Origin: Ilyonectria destructans
Taxonomy: Eukaryota; Ascomycota; Sordariomycetes; Hypocreales; Nectriaceae
Assembly (NCBI GenBank): GCA_020740775.1
Contig: JAHEWK010000026.1
Location: forward strand, 434,001 to 498,000
Direction of reading: 5' to 3'
DNA: 64,000 bases
In this document: positions 22,565 to 33,772 of the stretch, one piece after another
Layout: each line of letters begins with the position of its first letter
How positions within the stretch are numbered: the first letter of the stretch is position 1
Notes under the pieces: model-generated
Told to the model about the DNA's origin: nothing
Seen by the model: only the letters and a program-made list of their open reading frames with translations
The model's database searches: none
Program-made: the position numbers and the translations under genes

Positions 22565-23777
22565 ATGAGTGCCGTCGAGGGTCTTCCTCCTCCGGGGAGG
22601 CCTGACGAGAACCAGGGGTGGAAGATGGTCACTATCTCGTCCACCCTCCAGCTCATCGCCTTGATCATCGTAGGCGGAAGAATCTATTCTCGTCTGAAAC
22701 CGGCTTTTCGGTTATGGTGGGACGATTATGCTACTATTATGTTTATGGTACGCTCCCCTGCCTGCAAGCCCTCCCTTCGGTATCTTTAGCCACGGGCTGA
22801 TCATGTCTGCTTGGCCAGGCTCTTGCCACGAGTACTTGGATTATCATGCTCCTTTCCGTACAAAGCGGATTAGGTCGACACAACTACTATTTATCGGCAG
22901 AGCAATCTAGAGAAGCGACGAAACTCTTTTTCATACAGCAGCCTTTATGGAACTGGGCAATGTCGATGGCAAAGATATCCATCGCCCTATTACTACTACG
23001 GATCGACCGAGACTCGCGGCCATGGCGCATATTCCTCTACCTCATGATCGCCGTCCTCCTCCTCATTTCCTTCACGATAACGGGCTTTCAGTTCTCCGTC
23101 TGCCGACCGCTAGCAGCCTTTTGGGACAAAGCAATCACTAGTGCAACCTGCATCCCAAATGAGGTTTTGCAGGTTAGCATTTATGTGTTATCATCCCTCA
23201 CTATCGTAACAGACTTCATCTTAGCTTTTATGCCTCTCAAATTCATCTTGAAGCTGGTGAGTTTGCGGCTGAGAGAAAAAGCCGTGCTTGGAGTCGTCAT
23301 GGCGTTAGGATTGGTTGCCAGCATAGCGAGCCTTATCAAGACAGCGCAAGCCAAGTCATACGGTGTGAACGGAGACACGTTATGGCAGGGCATGGGAATT
23401 GCAATATGGAGTGTAGTGGAGCTGTACTTAAGGTAATTGTGCCCTTGGCTTCCATGTACGAGGTTTGGTAAATTAGCTGACAGATTTATCGTACAAGCAT
23501 CATAGCATCGTGTATCCCTACGCTCAAGAGGCCCCTTGAGAATATTCTCAAGCGATTGGGCTTATCGACTTCTACGACAGGTTCAAAGCACTCCACAAAC
23601 CAGAAGACAGGGGCAGACTGCAATGTTAACGACTCATTGTACAACATGTCCGCTATGAGGATCACTAGAATGGATAGAGTCGAACTCGAAGTATCAGATG
23701 CGGGGAGTGAGCAGGGGATCTTGGCTTCGAGCGTTGAGATGTATACCGAGTGGTCGGAAACTAGTAATGGGATATAG
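22565..23777 (+). CDS. Rhodopsin-domain (SAT4/PTH11-like) integral membrane protein
   Basis: Exons 22565-22747, 22819-23432 and 23498-23777 sum to 1077 nt (358 residues). The protein has about seven hydrophobic segments. Family motifs are TLQLIALIIVGGRIYSR, WWDDYATIMF near residue 50, QPLWNWAMSMAKISIALLLL, FQFSVCRPLAAFWD, and the late segment ending WSVVELYLSIIASCIPTLK, then a polar cytoplasmic tail. This is the fungal 'rhodopsin domain' family shared with PTH11-type receptors. There is no CFEM domain. Function is unknown; sensing at the plasma membrane is a family-level guess. Both introns are typical (71 and 65 nt). The hAT palindrome array begins within 15 bp of its stop codon. Confidence 0.85.
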
Positions 23778-23786
23778 TCAGGGACA

Positions 23787-23960
23787 GACATCTATCGAAT
23801 CTATCGAATCCAATACCGGGCCTTGCCATTCGATTCGATGGCTTGGCATTCGATTCGGGTGTAGCCATATATGATTCGAAGCGAATCTAGCAGGTCTCCT
23901 ATAGATTCGATATCGAATCAAGCACCTGTCATTCGATTCGATGCCAAGATTCGATCGAAT
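23787..23960. repeat. Array of TTCGAT/ATCGAA motifs at one end of a hAT element
   Basis: About 170 bp hold many copies of ATTCGATTCGAT and related palindromes such as GATTCGATATCGAATC. They lie beyond the C-terminal coding end of the hAT transposase at 24289-26938. Related motifs (AATCGATCGAAAATCGAT) occur at 27491-27508 past its other end, so these are probably the subterminal repeats of that element. Confidence 0.65.
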
Positions 23961-24288
23961 AGATGACCAATCCCCGTGAAGGTAGAGAACATTAGAGGAA
24001 ATGGTGACTTGCCAATAAGAGGACCGTCTGACATGGAGTGATTCAAATCTGGTTTGTGTAAGGGCAATAGGCAACACGAGGAAACACATGAAGGGAGTAT
24101 GTAACATAGCGGTAAGGCCCTATAGAAAATGTCCCTCCGGGCGGAATAAACATCATCATTATGATCATGATTTGGGAAGAGACGTCGCAGAACAGAGTCA
24201 ATTTGTGGAAAAGTGTTACTAGGCAGATCAGAAGTCGCTCGTGCCCTTCAGCGACGCAAGTACCTCAACCCATTGGTCATCACTTAGG

Positions 24289-26938
24289 CTAAGGAGCGGC
24301 AGCGAAGGCGTGGACCCCAGCCTTGCTCCACGATCGAATGCACTGACCCATAGCCACTATCTCCCTTCCCAACCGATTTCTCAACGGCGCCATCATAAGT
24401 CCTGCGCTGCTAAACGTCCTCTCACTCTCTGCAGACGACGATGGGATACTGAGCATATCAACAGCCATGGTAAACAGCCGCGGGTACCGATAGGAATTGG
24501 TCTTACACCAGTCAATTGGTCTGCTCCTTAGTACTAACTATTGACGATATCCTCGGCGCAGTACCTCGAATATTCATCATTAATCGCTGCCCCCGTGGTC
24601 GTCTGTTTCACCTTGCGTGTGGTCTTGCGGAGGTTGGAAGCGGTGGCAGGTGAAGTCGTGGTAAATGCCGAACTGGCGACACTCCTGGCAAGCCTGCGCT
24701 CGATGTAATCCATTGAGGCCTCATCAGTTGTAGCGAGGACCTCGTTATCAACGTCGCGTTGACTGTAGCTGTTTTCCCAGATCTGCAATAGCTTCTCTTC
24801 GTAGTCGGCTCGCCAACCCTGCGCCTTGCGAGTAGGAACTCGAGACCACAGTTGGTCAAGGAGACGCCACTTCTTCGCAGGGTTAAAGACAACGGCGCCT
24901 ACATATGCGGCACTGGTCAGAAAGGCATAGCACTTGTGAAGCTTCTTCCACCCGAGCTTGATGAAAACCTTGAACAATTTACGAGTTCTGTTATCAAGTC
25001 CCGCGTAAATGGCAACCTTGACGTCTTTCCTCCTCTTGCTCACCGGATCCTCAACTTCTTCGTAAATTGTACCTTCGATAGCACTTTCGAGGTGGTCAAG
25101 GAGCATCTCGAAGGCAGGGAAGTACTCATCGAAGTTACCACAAGTCGATCTCACGCCGGGAACACCGCTGCCCTGAAGCTGCTTAGTGGCGACCTCGAAA
25201 GGCTTCAGAAGCTTGACCAGCATCTCGATAATCTTCCAGTCGTACCCACTTAGCCGATACTGCAGAACTGCGGGCTTGGCATTCTCACAGGCGCCCTCAG
25301 CTTCCCAGCGGTTCTGAACCTCATTGAAGAATGTGTTAAGTGCTGGGCGGAGATGAAGGGCCCTTTCCATCATACGCATGTCCGAGTCCCATCGAGTGGC
25401 GTTATTAAAGACCCAGTGGAGTGTTAATTCCTTGCCAGATTCCTTGCGCTGAGACTGAAGAAACTGCCCATAGAGTTGTGGACTCGCTCGTAGCTGAAGG
25501 CCGATGTTGTGAAGCATTCCCGGGGCGCCGTTCTGGCTGTACTCCCTGAACGTGGTGCTGTTGATCTCTTCCGGAGCCGGGTGGGACGACGTGAAGTTTT
25601 CATCAGGGCTACTGACAGCAACGTCAGGCTGTATGTCTTCGTCCTCGTCGTCTTCCATCTCTCCATTCAGTGCCTCGTTGATAGCTTGGTCAACCCGTTC
25701 CTGATCGTCGTCCTGATCGTCGCCATCGGCTGCGACAATTGCAGCCAGGTTGCCCCGCTTGGAACCGTATAGCAGTGCCCGCACGCAGAGGTTGATGATA
25801 TGGAAAGCGCATCGAATCCGTCGCTCTTCAGGAGAGAAGCTGTATTCGAATGCAAGGTCCCTAATACGCGTGTTGTTGTTGGCTGCATTGTCGAGAGTGA
25901 AGTACCCAACCTTGTCAGGATCATTGATTTGCCAGAATGCAAGAGTATCCGCCACCTCGTCGGCAAGCGATGCGCCGGTGTGTCGCCCGGTGAGAGGTCG
26001 AAGTCCGAGGAGGATTCGGTGCTGGACGAAGTCGCGATCGACGAATTGAGCATGGATTCCAAGGAACGAGACGAATGATTTTGACGTCCAGCCGTCGAAG
26101 GAGAAATGGATTTGGGATCGAGCACTGCGCAATACTTCAGTGACCGGCCCAACAGCGCCTCTATACTCAGATTCGAGCATGCGAAGAAGAGTCTTCGCAG
26201 AGGGAATATGGGCCTTATCAAGGAGTGGGTTGCCGTAAAGCAGGATCCGCTCGAACCGCTCAGTATTGACTATCTCGAACGGCAAGTTGTGGTACGTAAT
26301 CCAGTCGAGAAGAAGAACTCGGAGACCCTTGGCGTTGAATTGTCCACGTAGGTTGCTGAGGAGGAACTGATCGTTAGGGTTATTGAAGTCGGCGTTGAGG
26401 AAATGAGTGATAGTCTGGTTATGCAACAATGAGCCTCCCCCGCGACGGGTAGCTTCGTTCGGGCCCTTTTAAATCAGCATGTCAACCGGCCGCGGACCAG
26501 GGGACATACCAAAATCCCGTGGGCTGTGCGAAGGTGTTTCTTGACAGAGGCCCCTGTCGAGCAGACGAAGCAGAAATCCGACTTCTTCTTAAAACCTCGC
26601 GCGAAGCAGTCTGCGCAGATCCACTTCAACTTATTGCCCTGTCGACAGGTGGAATGGTCTTCAACGCGGTACCCATATTCCTGCCACCACGCCCTGGTGT
26701 CTTGGCCGCCAGTATAGCGCTCGAATCCTGGCCATTTCATCCACTCTTGGCGGCCCCAAAGTGTCCAATCGACCTTGATAAAGTCGGCGGCAGTCCCGCG
26801 AGGACCGGGCGATGGTGCCGCTGGCAACGTCGATGCTGGCGACGAGACAGCTGGCGAAGACGAAGAGAACTCAATGCGCTCTATAGCCTCTGGCTGATCG
26901 GAGAATGGGCTGTTTGAAGAGAATGTTTCGGAGGACAT
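24289..26938 (-). pseudogene. hAT-family transposase with one frameshift
   Basis: Exon 1 (26938-26510) starts MSSETFSSNSPFSDQPEAIE and carries a BED-like zinc finger with C-x2-C and H-x4-H (WICADCFARGFKKKSDFCFVC region, then KKHLRTAHG). A 44-nt intron (26466-26509) joins it to the long exon 26465-24534. That exon holds the hAT core: IHFSFDGWTSKSFVSFLGIH, VGYFTLDNAANNNTRI, IRCAFHIINLCVRALLYGSK, NNATRWDSDMRM. The conserved C-terminal dimerisation block (DWCKTNSYRYPRLFTMAVDM, then LSIPSSSAESERTFSSAGLM) is in another frame beyond a TAG at 24534-24536 and ends at a TAG at 24289-24291. A single small indel near 24540 therefore separates two otherwise intact parts. Without it the transposase would be about 770 residues. 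Confidence 0.88.
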
Positions 26939-27099
26939 CGTGACGTAGTTAGCTAGACGGGAAGGTCGGTCGTACGGATCGAGTGAGCTGAACGATGTTG
27001 TTGGAAGCCATTGAGGCTGCGTGCAGAGGGTCAAGTAATATCCATCCATCGCCGCACAGGTGTGTAAGGCCAATAACACGCGTGTATCACACGCATTTT

Positions 27100-27513
27100 G
27101 TAGTGCCAGTACCTCCTAACTTTGCAAGTGGAATTTGCAAAGATAACTCGCACTTCAAGATCTCCCCCAAATCGTATATTCTTCATGGAAATACACTAGA
27201 TGCCTCATTCTAAGCTACAAAATGAATTGTCTTCAAACTTTTATGAAACATCCAATTGTGGGTTGCCGGGATGATGAGTGAAGTTGCAAGGTACCTATTG
27301 CGCCATAGATCTCTCGGGGAGGATAGACGTACTCACTAACATATCTTAGCAACAAGACAGATTCGTGGCGAACGATGCAGCGTACTGGAGTCGTCACGTA
27401 AGATCGCGCCAGTAGCTTAATGCGTCGATCAATTACGCTAAAATTTAGGCCCCCTGACGTGTTTCTGCAATCGGGAGCCCTGTTCGACTGAATCGATCGA
27501 AAATCGATCATAC
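27100..27513. other. 5' flank and probable end of the hAT element
   Basis: No gene. Probably the 5' non-coding part of the hAT at 24289-26938, with TCGAT-type motifs at about 27491-27508. No exact terminal repeat or target duplication could be fixed. Confidence 0.4.
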
Positions 27514-27640
27514 CTGGGCATTTGAGTTAACTCAAACCTTAACTCATGAGTTCACTCATAACTAACTCATAAAACTCATATGAGTTGAGTCTGAGTTATC
27601 GCCGCTAACTCATGAGTTAACTCATACAACTCATACTGGC
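27514..27640. repeat. Terminal array of a second hAT element (ACTCATGAGT palindromes)
   Basis: Starts with CCTGGGCATTTGAG, close to the CATGGGCA terminus of the hAT at 33773. It is followed by many copies of ACTCATGAGTTAACTCAT-type palindromes. It lies on the 3' side of the hAT-derived fragment at 27885-27965 and probably belongs to the same truncated element. Confidence 0.6.
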
Positions 27641-27788
27641 GTCCTCGCCGTTTCTTAATCTAAACTAATGTTGCATCGGATAGGAAGGGTGCATTGTGAT
27701 GTAAATAGAAGCTCTTGATTTCTAGCTATTTGAAGGGCCTAAGTCAGCCCTTATATACATGAAGGAAAAGACGGTCTCGTGACCTAAG

Positions 27789-29428
27789 TCAGGGATCCGA
27801 CCCTTCAGGGGTTTGAGCCTGTGGCCTGTTATGAGGGCACACAAAAGCAAACATGATCCTATAGTCTGATGATAGTTGTGACATCAGTGGATTCCGCCGC
27901 CAAAACTTCACACAAGTGAGCATCTCCATCGTCAAATCTTGGAGAGAGTGGGTTCCGCAATAACCCCTAACAGAACGGTTGATCCATAGTACTGTTGTGA
28001 GACAATGCAGCATCGTGACAGCGTGCATCCAAGACGTGGTTCCCGGTACTATGTCTGAATCTAGTGGTTCTAGGATCCTCATCCGAAGCTGACCCTCCAG
28101 TTCTAGAAGATATGATTGCCACGACGGAGGCAATCCTTCTTCTCCCATGAGTGTGTCGAATATCTTTGAGATGGTGTCCAGGATGTTTGGGTCACAGCCT
28201 GTCACATCTGCTTCCTGCAAGAAAACGTACTCAGTGAATGAACTTGATAGGGCTTTGAGTCCACTTACAATACCCTTGCCAAGTCCGGAGCGCCTCCGAA
28301 ATATAGTAGAGATCCTTTTACGGCAGAATGGTTTAGAGCCCTTTCTTGTCCAGTACAATTGGCTGAATAGGAACATTGTCTCGTGATAGATAATCCACTC
28401 AAATATGACCTCGTAACTTTGCGATAAAGCACTTCGTTCTGCCGAAGACTGGAGAATGTGCTTGGCGCCACAGAGGTATACTGTCCAAGCTATGGGAGAT
28501 GACATATGAAGTGTCTATACCTCAATTAGTAACGGTTCGATCCCAGCGTCTCAGGACAGAGGAGGCTAACTCACTTCATATAGGTAGAGAAGCATACTTG
28601 CAGCTAAGTTACTTATCACTACCGAGTCTGGGTTGTTTGGGCTCAATGATGCCCTAGTCATGGCGATTGCTTTGCTTTTGAATGATATTGCCCTTGCCTC
28701 GCCCGAAACATGCAAGGCCGAAATCGCCAGGAGGCCATTCAGCACTGCGACGGAAGATGGCGACGAATCAGTGAGACCAATTTGCAGAAGTAAATGTGCC
28801 AAAGACCCCAGTGGGTTTAGCAAGAAGCATCCTGCATTTTGCATATCTAAACCTTTAGCATGGCTTGCACATTAGAGTACTTCAGATAACATACAATAAT
28901 GAAGCAGACTGGTATCATCCTTGTCTACTAATGATAGAGAGATGGTTTTTGGTATCTGGTTTTGAAGTACTCTTTGTTGCATCATTTCTGCGCGAGAGTG
29001 ATCAAAATGGTTAATGTAATGCAGCGAATAGGATCCCGTATTAAGGAGGGGATGCGGTGCTGACATATGCACACTACCTGAGGAGACGGCATCGTTCCAA
29101 GCAGCGACATGCCCTTGCTGCATGTTGATAAAGAATCTCGGGTGAGAAACATTAGGTTGTGATGCATTGCAGGAGCCAGGGGCTGAAAGAGCTCTTCTTC
29201 CGCCGCCATCTCTGGGCCAAGATAGACGAAGGCCGTAACCTTGACATTCTAGTCTCGCCCGTCCACAGTTTGCACATGTTGGAGCTCCGCGATCGCATCG
29301 GATCCGCCGATCTAAGTGTCAGTAAGCAGTCGTCCGAGATATGATGGTTCCTTAATTTGTCGGTGAGATAGTATACCTCTGCAGGTCCCGCAAGATCTGC
29401 CTGTTTTGGGCTTGCGTAGCTCTTCCAT
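27789..29428 (-). CDS. Zn2Cys6 fungal-specific transcription factor with transposon-derived C-terminus
   Basis: Nuclear regulator. Exons (minus) 29428-29377, 29311-28895, 28846-28575, 28514-28269, 28214-27789 sum to 1413 nt (470 residues). The binuclear cluster is split by the first intron: GRSCGTCR joins DRRIRCDRGAPTCANCGRAR, giving C-x2-C-x6-C-x6-C-x2-C-x6-C at residues 13-40. The regulatory domain follows with MQNAGCFLLNPLGSLAHLLL, then VAVLNGLLAISALHVSG. From about 27965 to the stop (roughly the last 59 residues) the coding strand matches the hAT fragment found inside the GH43 gene (LQDLTMEMLTCVKFWRRN versus LQDLTMEMPTWVKFWRWN). The native C-terminus is therefore lost and replaced. Function may be impaired. 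Target genes unknown. Confidence 0.82.
27885..27965 (-). mobile_element. hAT transposase fragment fused to the regulator's 3' end
   Basis: About 75 bp are nearly identical to 39245-39320 in the element that interrupts the GH43 gene. In both places one frame reads LQDLTMEM-(L/P)-T-(C/W)-VKFWR-(R/W)-NPL, the end of a hAT dimerisation domain. Together with the palindrome array at 27514-27640 it marks a 3' remnant of a hAT element that replaced the regulator's 3' end. Confidence 0.72.
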
Positions 29429-30810
29429 GCTGTAGCTGTAGCTGCTGATGCTGAGGCCAAGCCTGATGCTGGCATTAGGAATGATTATAATACAGTGTCA
29501 GGGTAAGGGCACGGAATGGAGTGGCGGAAAGCTTCTACGGGCACCCCGAAGTGGCCATTGTTGAAATGAGGATGTTGAGCTTGATTGAAAGAGAAAAAGA
29601 CTAGCGCTAACAGCGAAAGCTGTTAACAGATGACATCCACATCCCAGCCACAATGGATCGGAACAGTCATTGATCCGTTAAACCATCTCAACCCATTCCC
29701 AGATCTACTGCCTGAGGCACCCAAATATGCATGTAATTAGCAGAATCTAGTAGTACATAAGTGTTGCAAGGCGATCTGAATGATTGGTCCGCGCAGACCC
29801 ACTATAGGGGCTCCGCTCCAACGTACTAGACGGCGGCAGACCGCCATTTGCTCTGTTAGAATTCAAGGCTCTTTCATACTATGATTTGTATGCGCTTATA
29901 GGGAAATCCGCGCAGCTCGTGACAATAAGGGACACCCTTGTCCCCCGGTAGCTAGGATCGGATCAGTTCAATAATAGCTCTTGCCCCTGCCTTCTTGACT
30001 GTCACGCCCCATACTAAGCAGAAATTACTAATCCAAACTAGAGTTGCGCTTCCTTATTAGCCTACTCCGTAGCCTCGCGAATAGTTGCTACCTTCTTGTA
30101 ACCCACCTATCATATCGTATGCCGGGCCCGAAAAGTGGCCCGTCCGCTCCTTAGTCTGCAAACAAGCTGATGGCAGTGCTCCAAGGCCATCCTCGCGGAT
30201 TCTTGCCAACGGAACGACGTGAGCCAACCATATTAATTCTAAGCCATACATACTGGGATCATTGGTTGAGGCTAAACCTGGCCGAATGACTCAATCTCGG
30301 ACGGAAGAGAGCATATTTGCGTGACAAAATGTACTTTCGTATCCCTCAAGTCTGGTTTTGTTGGGACACAGAGGCTGTTCAATAACCTGGCCTTTTTATT
30401 AAGGTTCGTTCTCAAAGGCGCCCGCTACATCCGGGTGCGGATGTAGCGGGCGCCGTTCTCATATTGCCGCTTAGTAAAGATATCCTGCTAGGTGATTGGC
30501 GCGGTGGTGTACGTCCTCGTTAAAGAGGGGTCTCCTTCGACATCCCACTAACCAACAACCACTGCACCCGAAGGCGCATGAACTTGCCAACGTGGCCGAT
30601 TGCGTTAACTTCGTCTAAGTCGGCGAAAACAGAACGAATATAAAGATCGATTGATCCTGTGTTGTTTTCAAGTGGTTCACAAACTCATCGCACATTATCT
30701 CTTACAAAACTCAGAAGTCGTCAAAAAGTCAGCCTGAAACCCTCGCTCATCCTCCATCATTCGACTATACCACTATCTTCTCTCCTCCAAACCTCTCACA
30801 GTCCAGCATC
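29429..30810. other. Long intergenic region
   Basis: About 1.4 kb with no supported gene. It includes the promoter of the regulator at its left and of the NmrA-like gene at its right, plus the hairpin at 30417-30454. Confidence 0.5.
30417..30454. repeat. Perfect 16-bp hairpin
   Basis: Arms GGCGCCCGCTACATCC (30417-30432) and its exact reverse complement (30439-30454) are separated by 6 nt (GGGTGC). It is GC-rich against an AT-richer background and lies about 360 bp upstream of the NmrA-like start codon. It could be a regulatory palindrome or an element footprint. Confidence 0.7.
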
Positions 30811-31880
30811 ATGGCCATCATCGCTGTTGCAGGAGGCACTGGCAACCTCGGCCGCACTTTGGTCAAGGCTATCGTCGCTACTGGCAAGCACGAAGTCAAG
30901 ATCCTTGGCAGAAAGGTATGTCTTGGAGGGAAAAACGATGTGTGATTCGTGATTACAGACTAACCCCATCTCAAGGCCAACCCCGATCTCGAGAAGACAC
31001 TTGGAGCCACTATCATCCCGGTTGACTACACTGAAATTGCGGCAACGACCAAGGCCCTCGAGGACAACAATGTTCACACGGTTGTCTCCGCCATGGCCAT
31101 GCTCGTCTTTGGCGGCATCCCTCCCGAAGTAGAGCTCATCCGCGCCGCTGACGCCTCCAAGACCACCAAGAGATTCATCACCAGCGGCTGGGGCATCGCT
31201 CACACCGAAGAGTAAGTTTACCTACCCGTAATCAATCGTACTGACATAGCGAAAAGCCAAGCCAGCCAGCTTGTCTCCGTCCCCCACAAGCTCAATGCCG
31301 CAAAGGCTCTGAAGGAGACCAAGGATCTCGAGTACACTGTTGTCCACAACGGCATGTTACTCGACTACTGGACCACCAAGCCTTCAGAAATGTCGTCCTT
31401 CAGTCTTGTCGTCGACGCGGCGCACAAGGTCGCGGCCATCCCAGGCGATGGAAACACGCCCGTCGCCTTCACTCACACCTCTGACGTCGCCGAGTACGTT
31501 ACCGCCCTCCTGGATGCCGAGGAGTGGGACGCCGACTCGACCATTGTTGGCGACAAGGTGACCTGGAACGAATTTGTGAAGCTGGCTGAGGCCGCCCACG
31601 GTAAGTCGTTTATCACCTCGCAGTGTGGATCTCTGCTAACACCGTGTCAGGCGCCAAATTCGACGTGAGGTACGACAGCCTGGAGGACCTCAAGAACGGC
31701 AAGGTCACGGAGCTGCCGAGTCAGGTTGCCGCGTACCAATTTGTTCCGAAGGAGATTTTCCAAGGATTTTGCATCACCTTTGGTCAGTGGTTCGCCTCTG
31801 GTGCTTTCGACCTGACTCCCTCGAAGGTCCTGCCTGGTCTCAAGCCCTTGACCGTCAAGGAGGCTCTGGAGTACAAGTGA
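30811..31880 (+). CDS. NmrA-like NAD(P)-binding / isoflavone-reductase-like protein
   Basis: Atypical SDR of the NmrA/isoflavone-reductase type. Exons 30811-30915, 30976-31211, 31257-31600 and 31651-31880 sum to 915 nt (304 residues), normal for the family. The N-terminus MAIIAVAGGTGNLGRTLVKA carries the glycine-rich nucleotide site GGTGNLG. VVSAMAMLVFGG and RFITSGWGIAH follow, and AFTHTSDVAEYVTALLD is the typical late motif. Splice sites are canonical (GTATGT, GTAAGT, GTAAGT). The protein may be a reductase of a small phenolic or a redox sensor; the sequence does not decide. It stands alone, not in an evident operon-like cluster. Confidence 0.88.
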
Positions 31881-33772
31881 TCCTGTAACGTGACTTTAAT
31901 AGGTAGCTAATGATACGCACGTTTACATGGTTCACCTTGCTGTTGAAAAGAATTAAAGGTACACTATCATGTAGTCGATACAGTAGTGAACCGAACAGCA
32001 AAGACATGCATCACAGTTAAGTACGTCGAGGAGGAGAGACACAGTGTCATGATGTGTCCTTCCACCGACTCTTGAACACAGATTCAAACCGTGCCAAGTT
32101 TGGCACAAACATTCAAGAATAAATTTTAGCATTCAGTGCAAGATCCCATTGCCCAGCAAGAATATATTTGGGACGCTAGGTTTTGGGTGGTTGCATCGGT
32201 GTTGTCGTATCGCAATTATTAGGTTTTTGAGAATACAGAAACGTGGCGCATGATGCGGACTCCGGTCGAAACTAGTCAATGCGGTAGTCTTTGTTGCAAA
32301 TAGCCTTGTTCGTAAGGAGACGATTATTGACCGACGGGCGCGGTTTACTGGCGGGTCGCGGCCTAACTCCATCGCCTTGCCCAGCGTCCTTCTCATGACT
32401 TTCTGCACTAAGAACTGTTCTTACCCTCTTTCTCGTTATGAAAAGCCGCAGAAGACATCAAGGTTGCATTGATGCACACTCGTTGAGGGCATCCGGTGTC
32501 TCCATCGAATCTCGAGCCTCGTTGTTGGAGAATCGCGCATGACGAAACGACGTCATCCCTCCCACACATTCGCCGATGTATACAGGGTTACAATATGAAA
32601 CGGGTTTTGGCCACAGATAGCGTCGGATTGTCCTCATTATCACAAATGATCGATGCCCGAATTAGATGAGGCAAGAAGCTTCGGCAAAGTCAACTTTGAC
32701 TTTGGGTCACCTAGTCACACATCTCCTGGGCGATCCCCATTAGCGAAAATGGTCACTTCTGGTATAGCGTAGCCGAGGAGCGTAAACTGTAAGCTGGGCT
32801 ATATGCATGTGGAATCTTTCAACGCTGTGTTGCATTTCGTATCTATGGCTATGGAGTCAGCTCTCCCTCCTTCGCTGGCTACTTCCGGAATTAGACTAGT
32901 GGGATACAAGACACCATGCGTTAAGTATCCCCTGTAGACGTTGTGTTACTGCCACATCATCAAACGGGTTAGGTCTTCCGGCTCTATCGTCTAGGGTGGT
33001 ATAATCTGTAATAGCATTGTACCGGCATCGAATCGGGAGACACTCTTCTCGCCGCAGAAGGGCTTCAGGTCACCTGATGGCTCCATTCCGAGTCTGCCTC
33101 ATCGCCTCAGGGTTCTCTCCCCTGTGCTGTCTTGCAGATCAACAATTGCAAGAACAGCTATCACTTTTGGTAGAGTATTTGTTTGTTAGACGTAACAATG
33201 CCGAGCACAAGCACCCCATTCAGAGAGTTAAAGTAGAGAAGCATGGGAGACAGGACTCGCTACACGGGGGACTTTTAATCGTTACTGCGTCTGTGACTTC
33301 TATTTGAAACTGGAATGATTGAAAAGACACGACCACCGGTGAAGATGAGTTGACAGTGAAGAAGCGATGGAAAGAAGATGCAGAACAAAATATTTGATGG
33401 TGGCCGAGGTTCGGCTGCAATGACTCTTCCACGTCTTCATGCCGAAGATTGAAATGGTTCCAACATTGTGACAATCGTAATCTTAAATTACTATTAAGTA
33501 GCCATGGCCCAAGTTCAATTCCGTTTTCGGGGTTGTTGATTTGTCGCAGTTGTCTAGCATCACTTCTCCCACCCGTGCACACTGGTCGCGTAAGGTTGTG
33601 TGGGGTTGCTTGTCATCGACAAGGCGCAGGGTGTAAGGATTCTCTTACAGTCGGTGCTTAGTGTCGTTGCTAGTTCCAATTGAATGCGTAATAGATTGTG
33701 CGTGATACGTGGATGCCTCACTAGTGTCGGCAGATTCCATATGATCTCAATCGACCTCCCGGTTTGATCCCG
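31881..33772. other. Long region without supported gene
   Basis: Nearly 1.9 kb between the NmrA-like gene and the hAT at 33773. Short frames exist on both strands (for example 33220-33582 minus, 120 residues) but none shows a domain or a plausible exon chain. No continuation of the truncated alcohol dehydrogenase was found here. Confidence 0.5.

Noticed and set aside
27789..27884. Reading the last residues of the regulator as a native domain
   Set aside because: They adjoin a hAT fragment matched in the GH43 insertion and do not resemble regulator C-termini.
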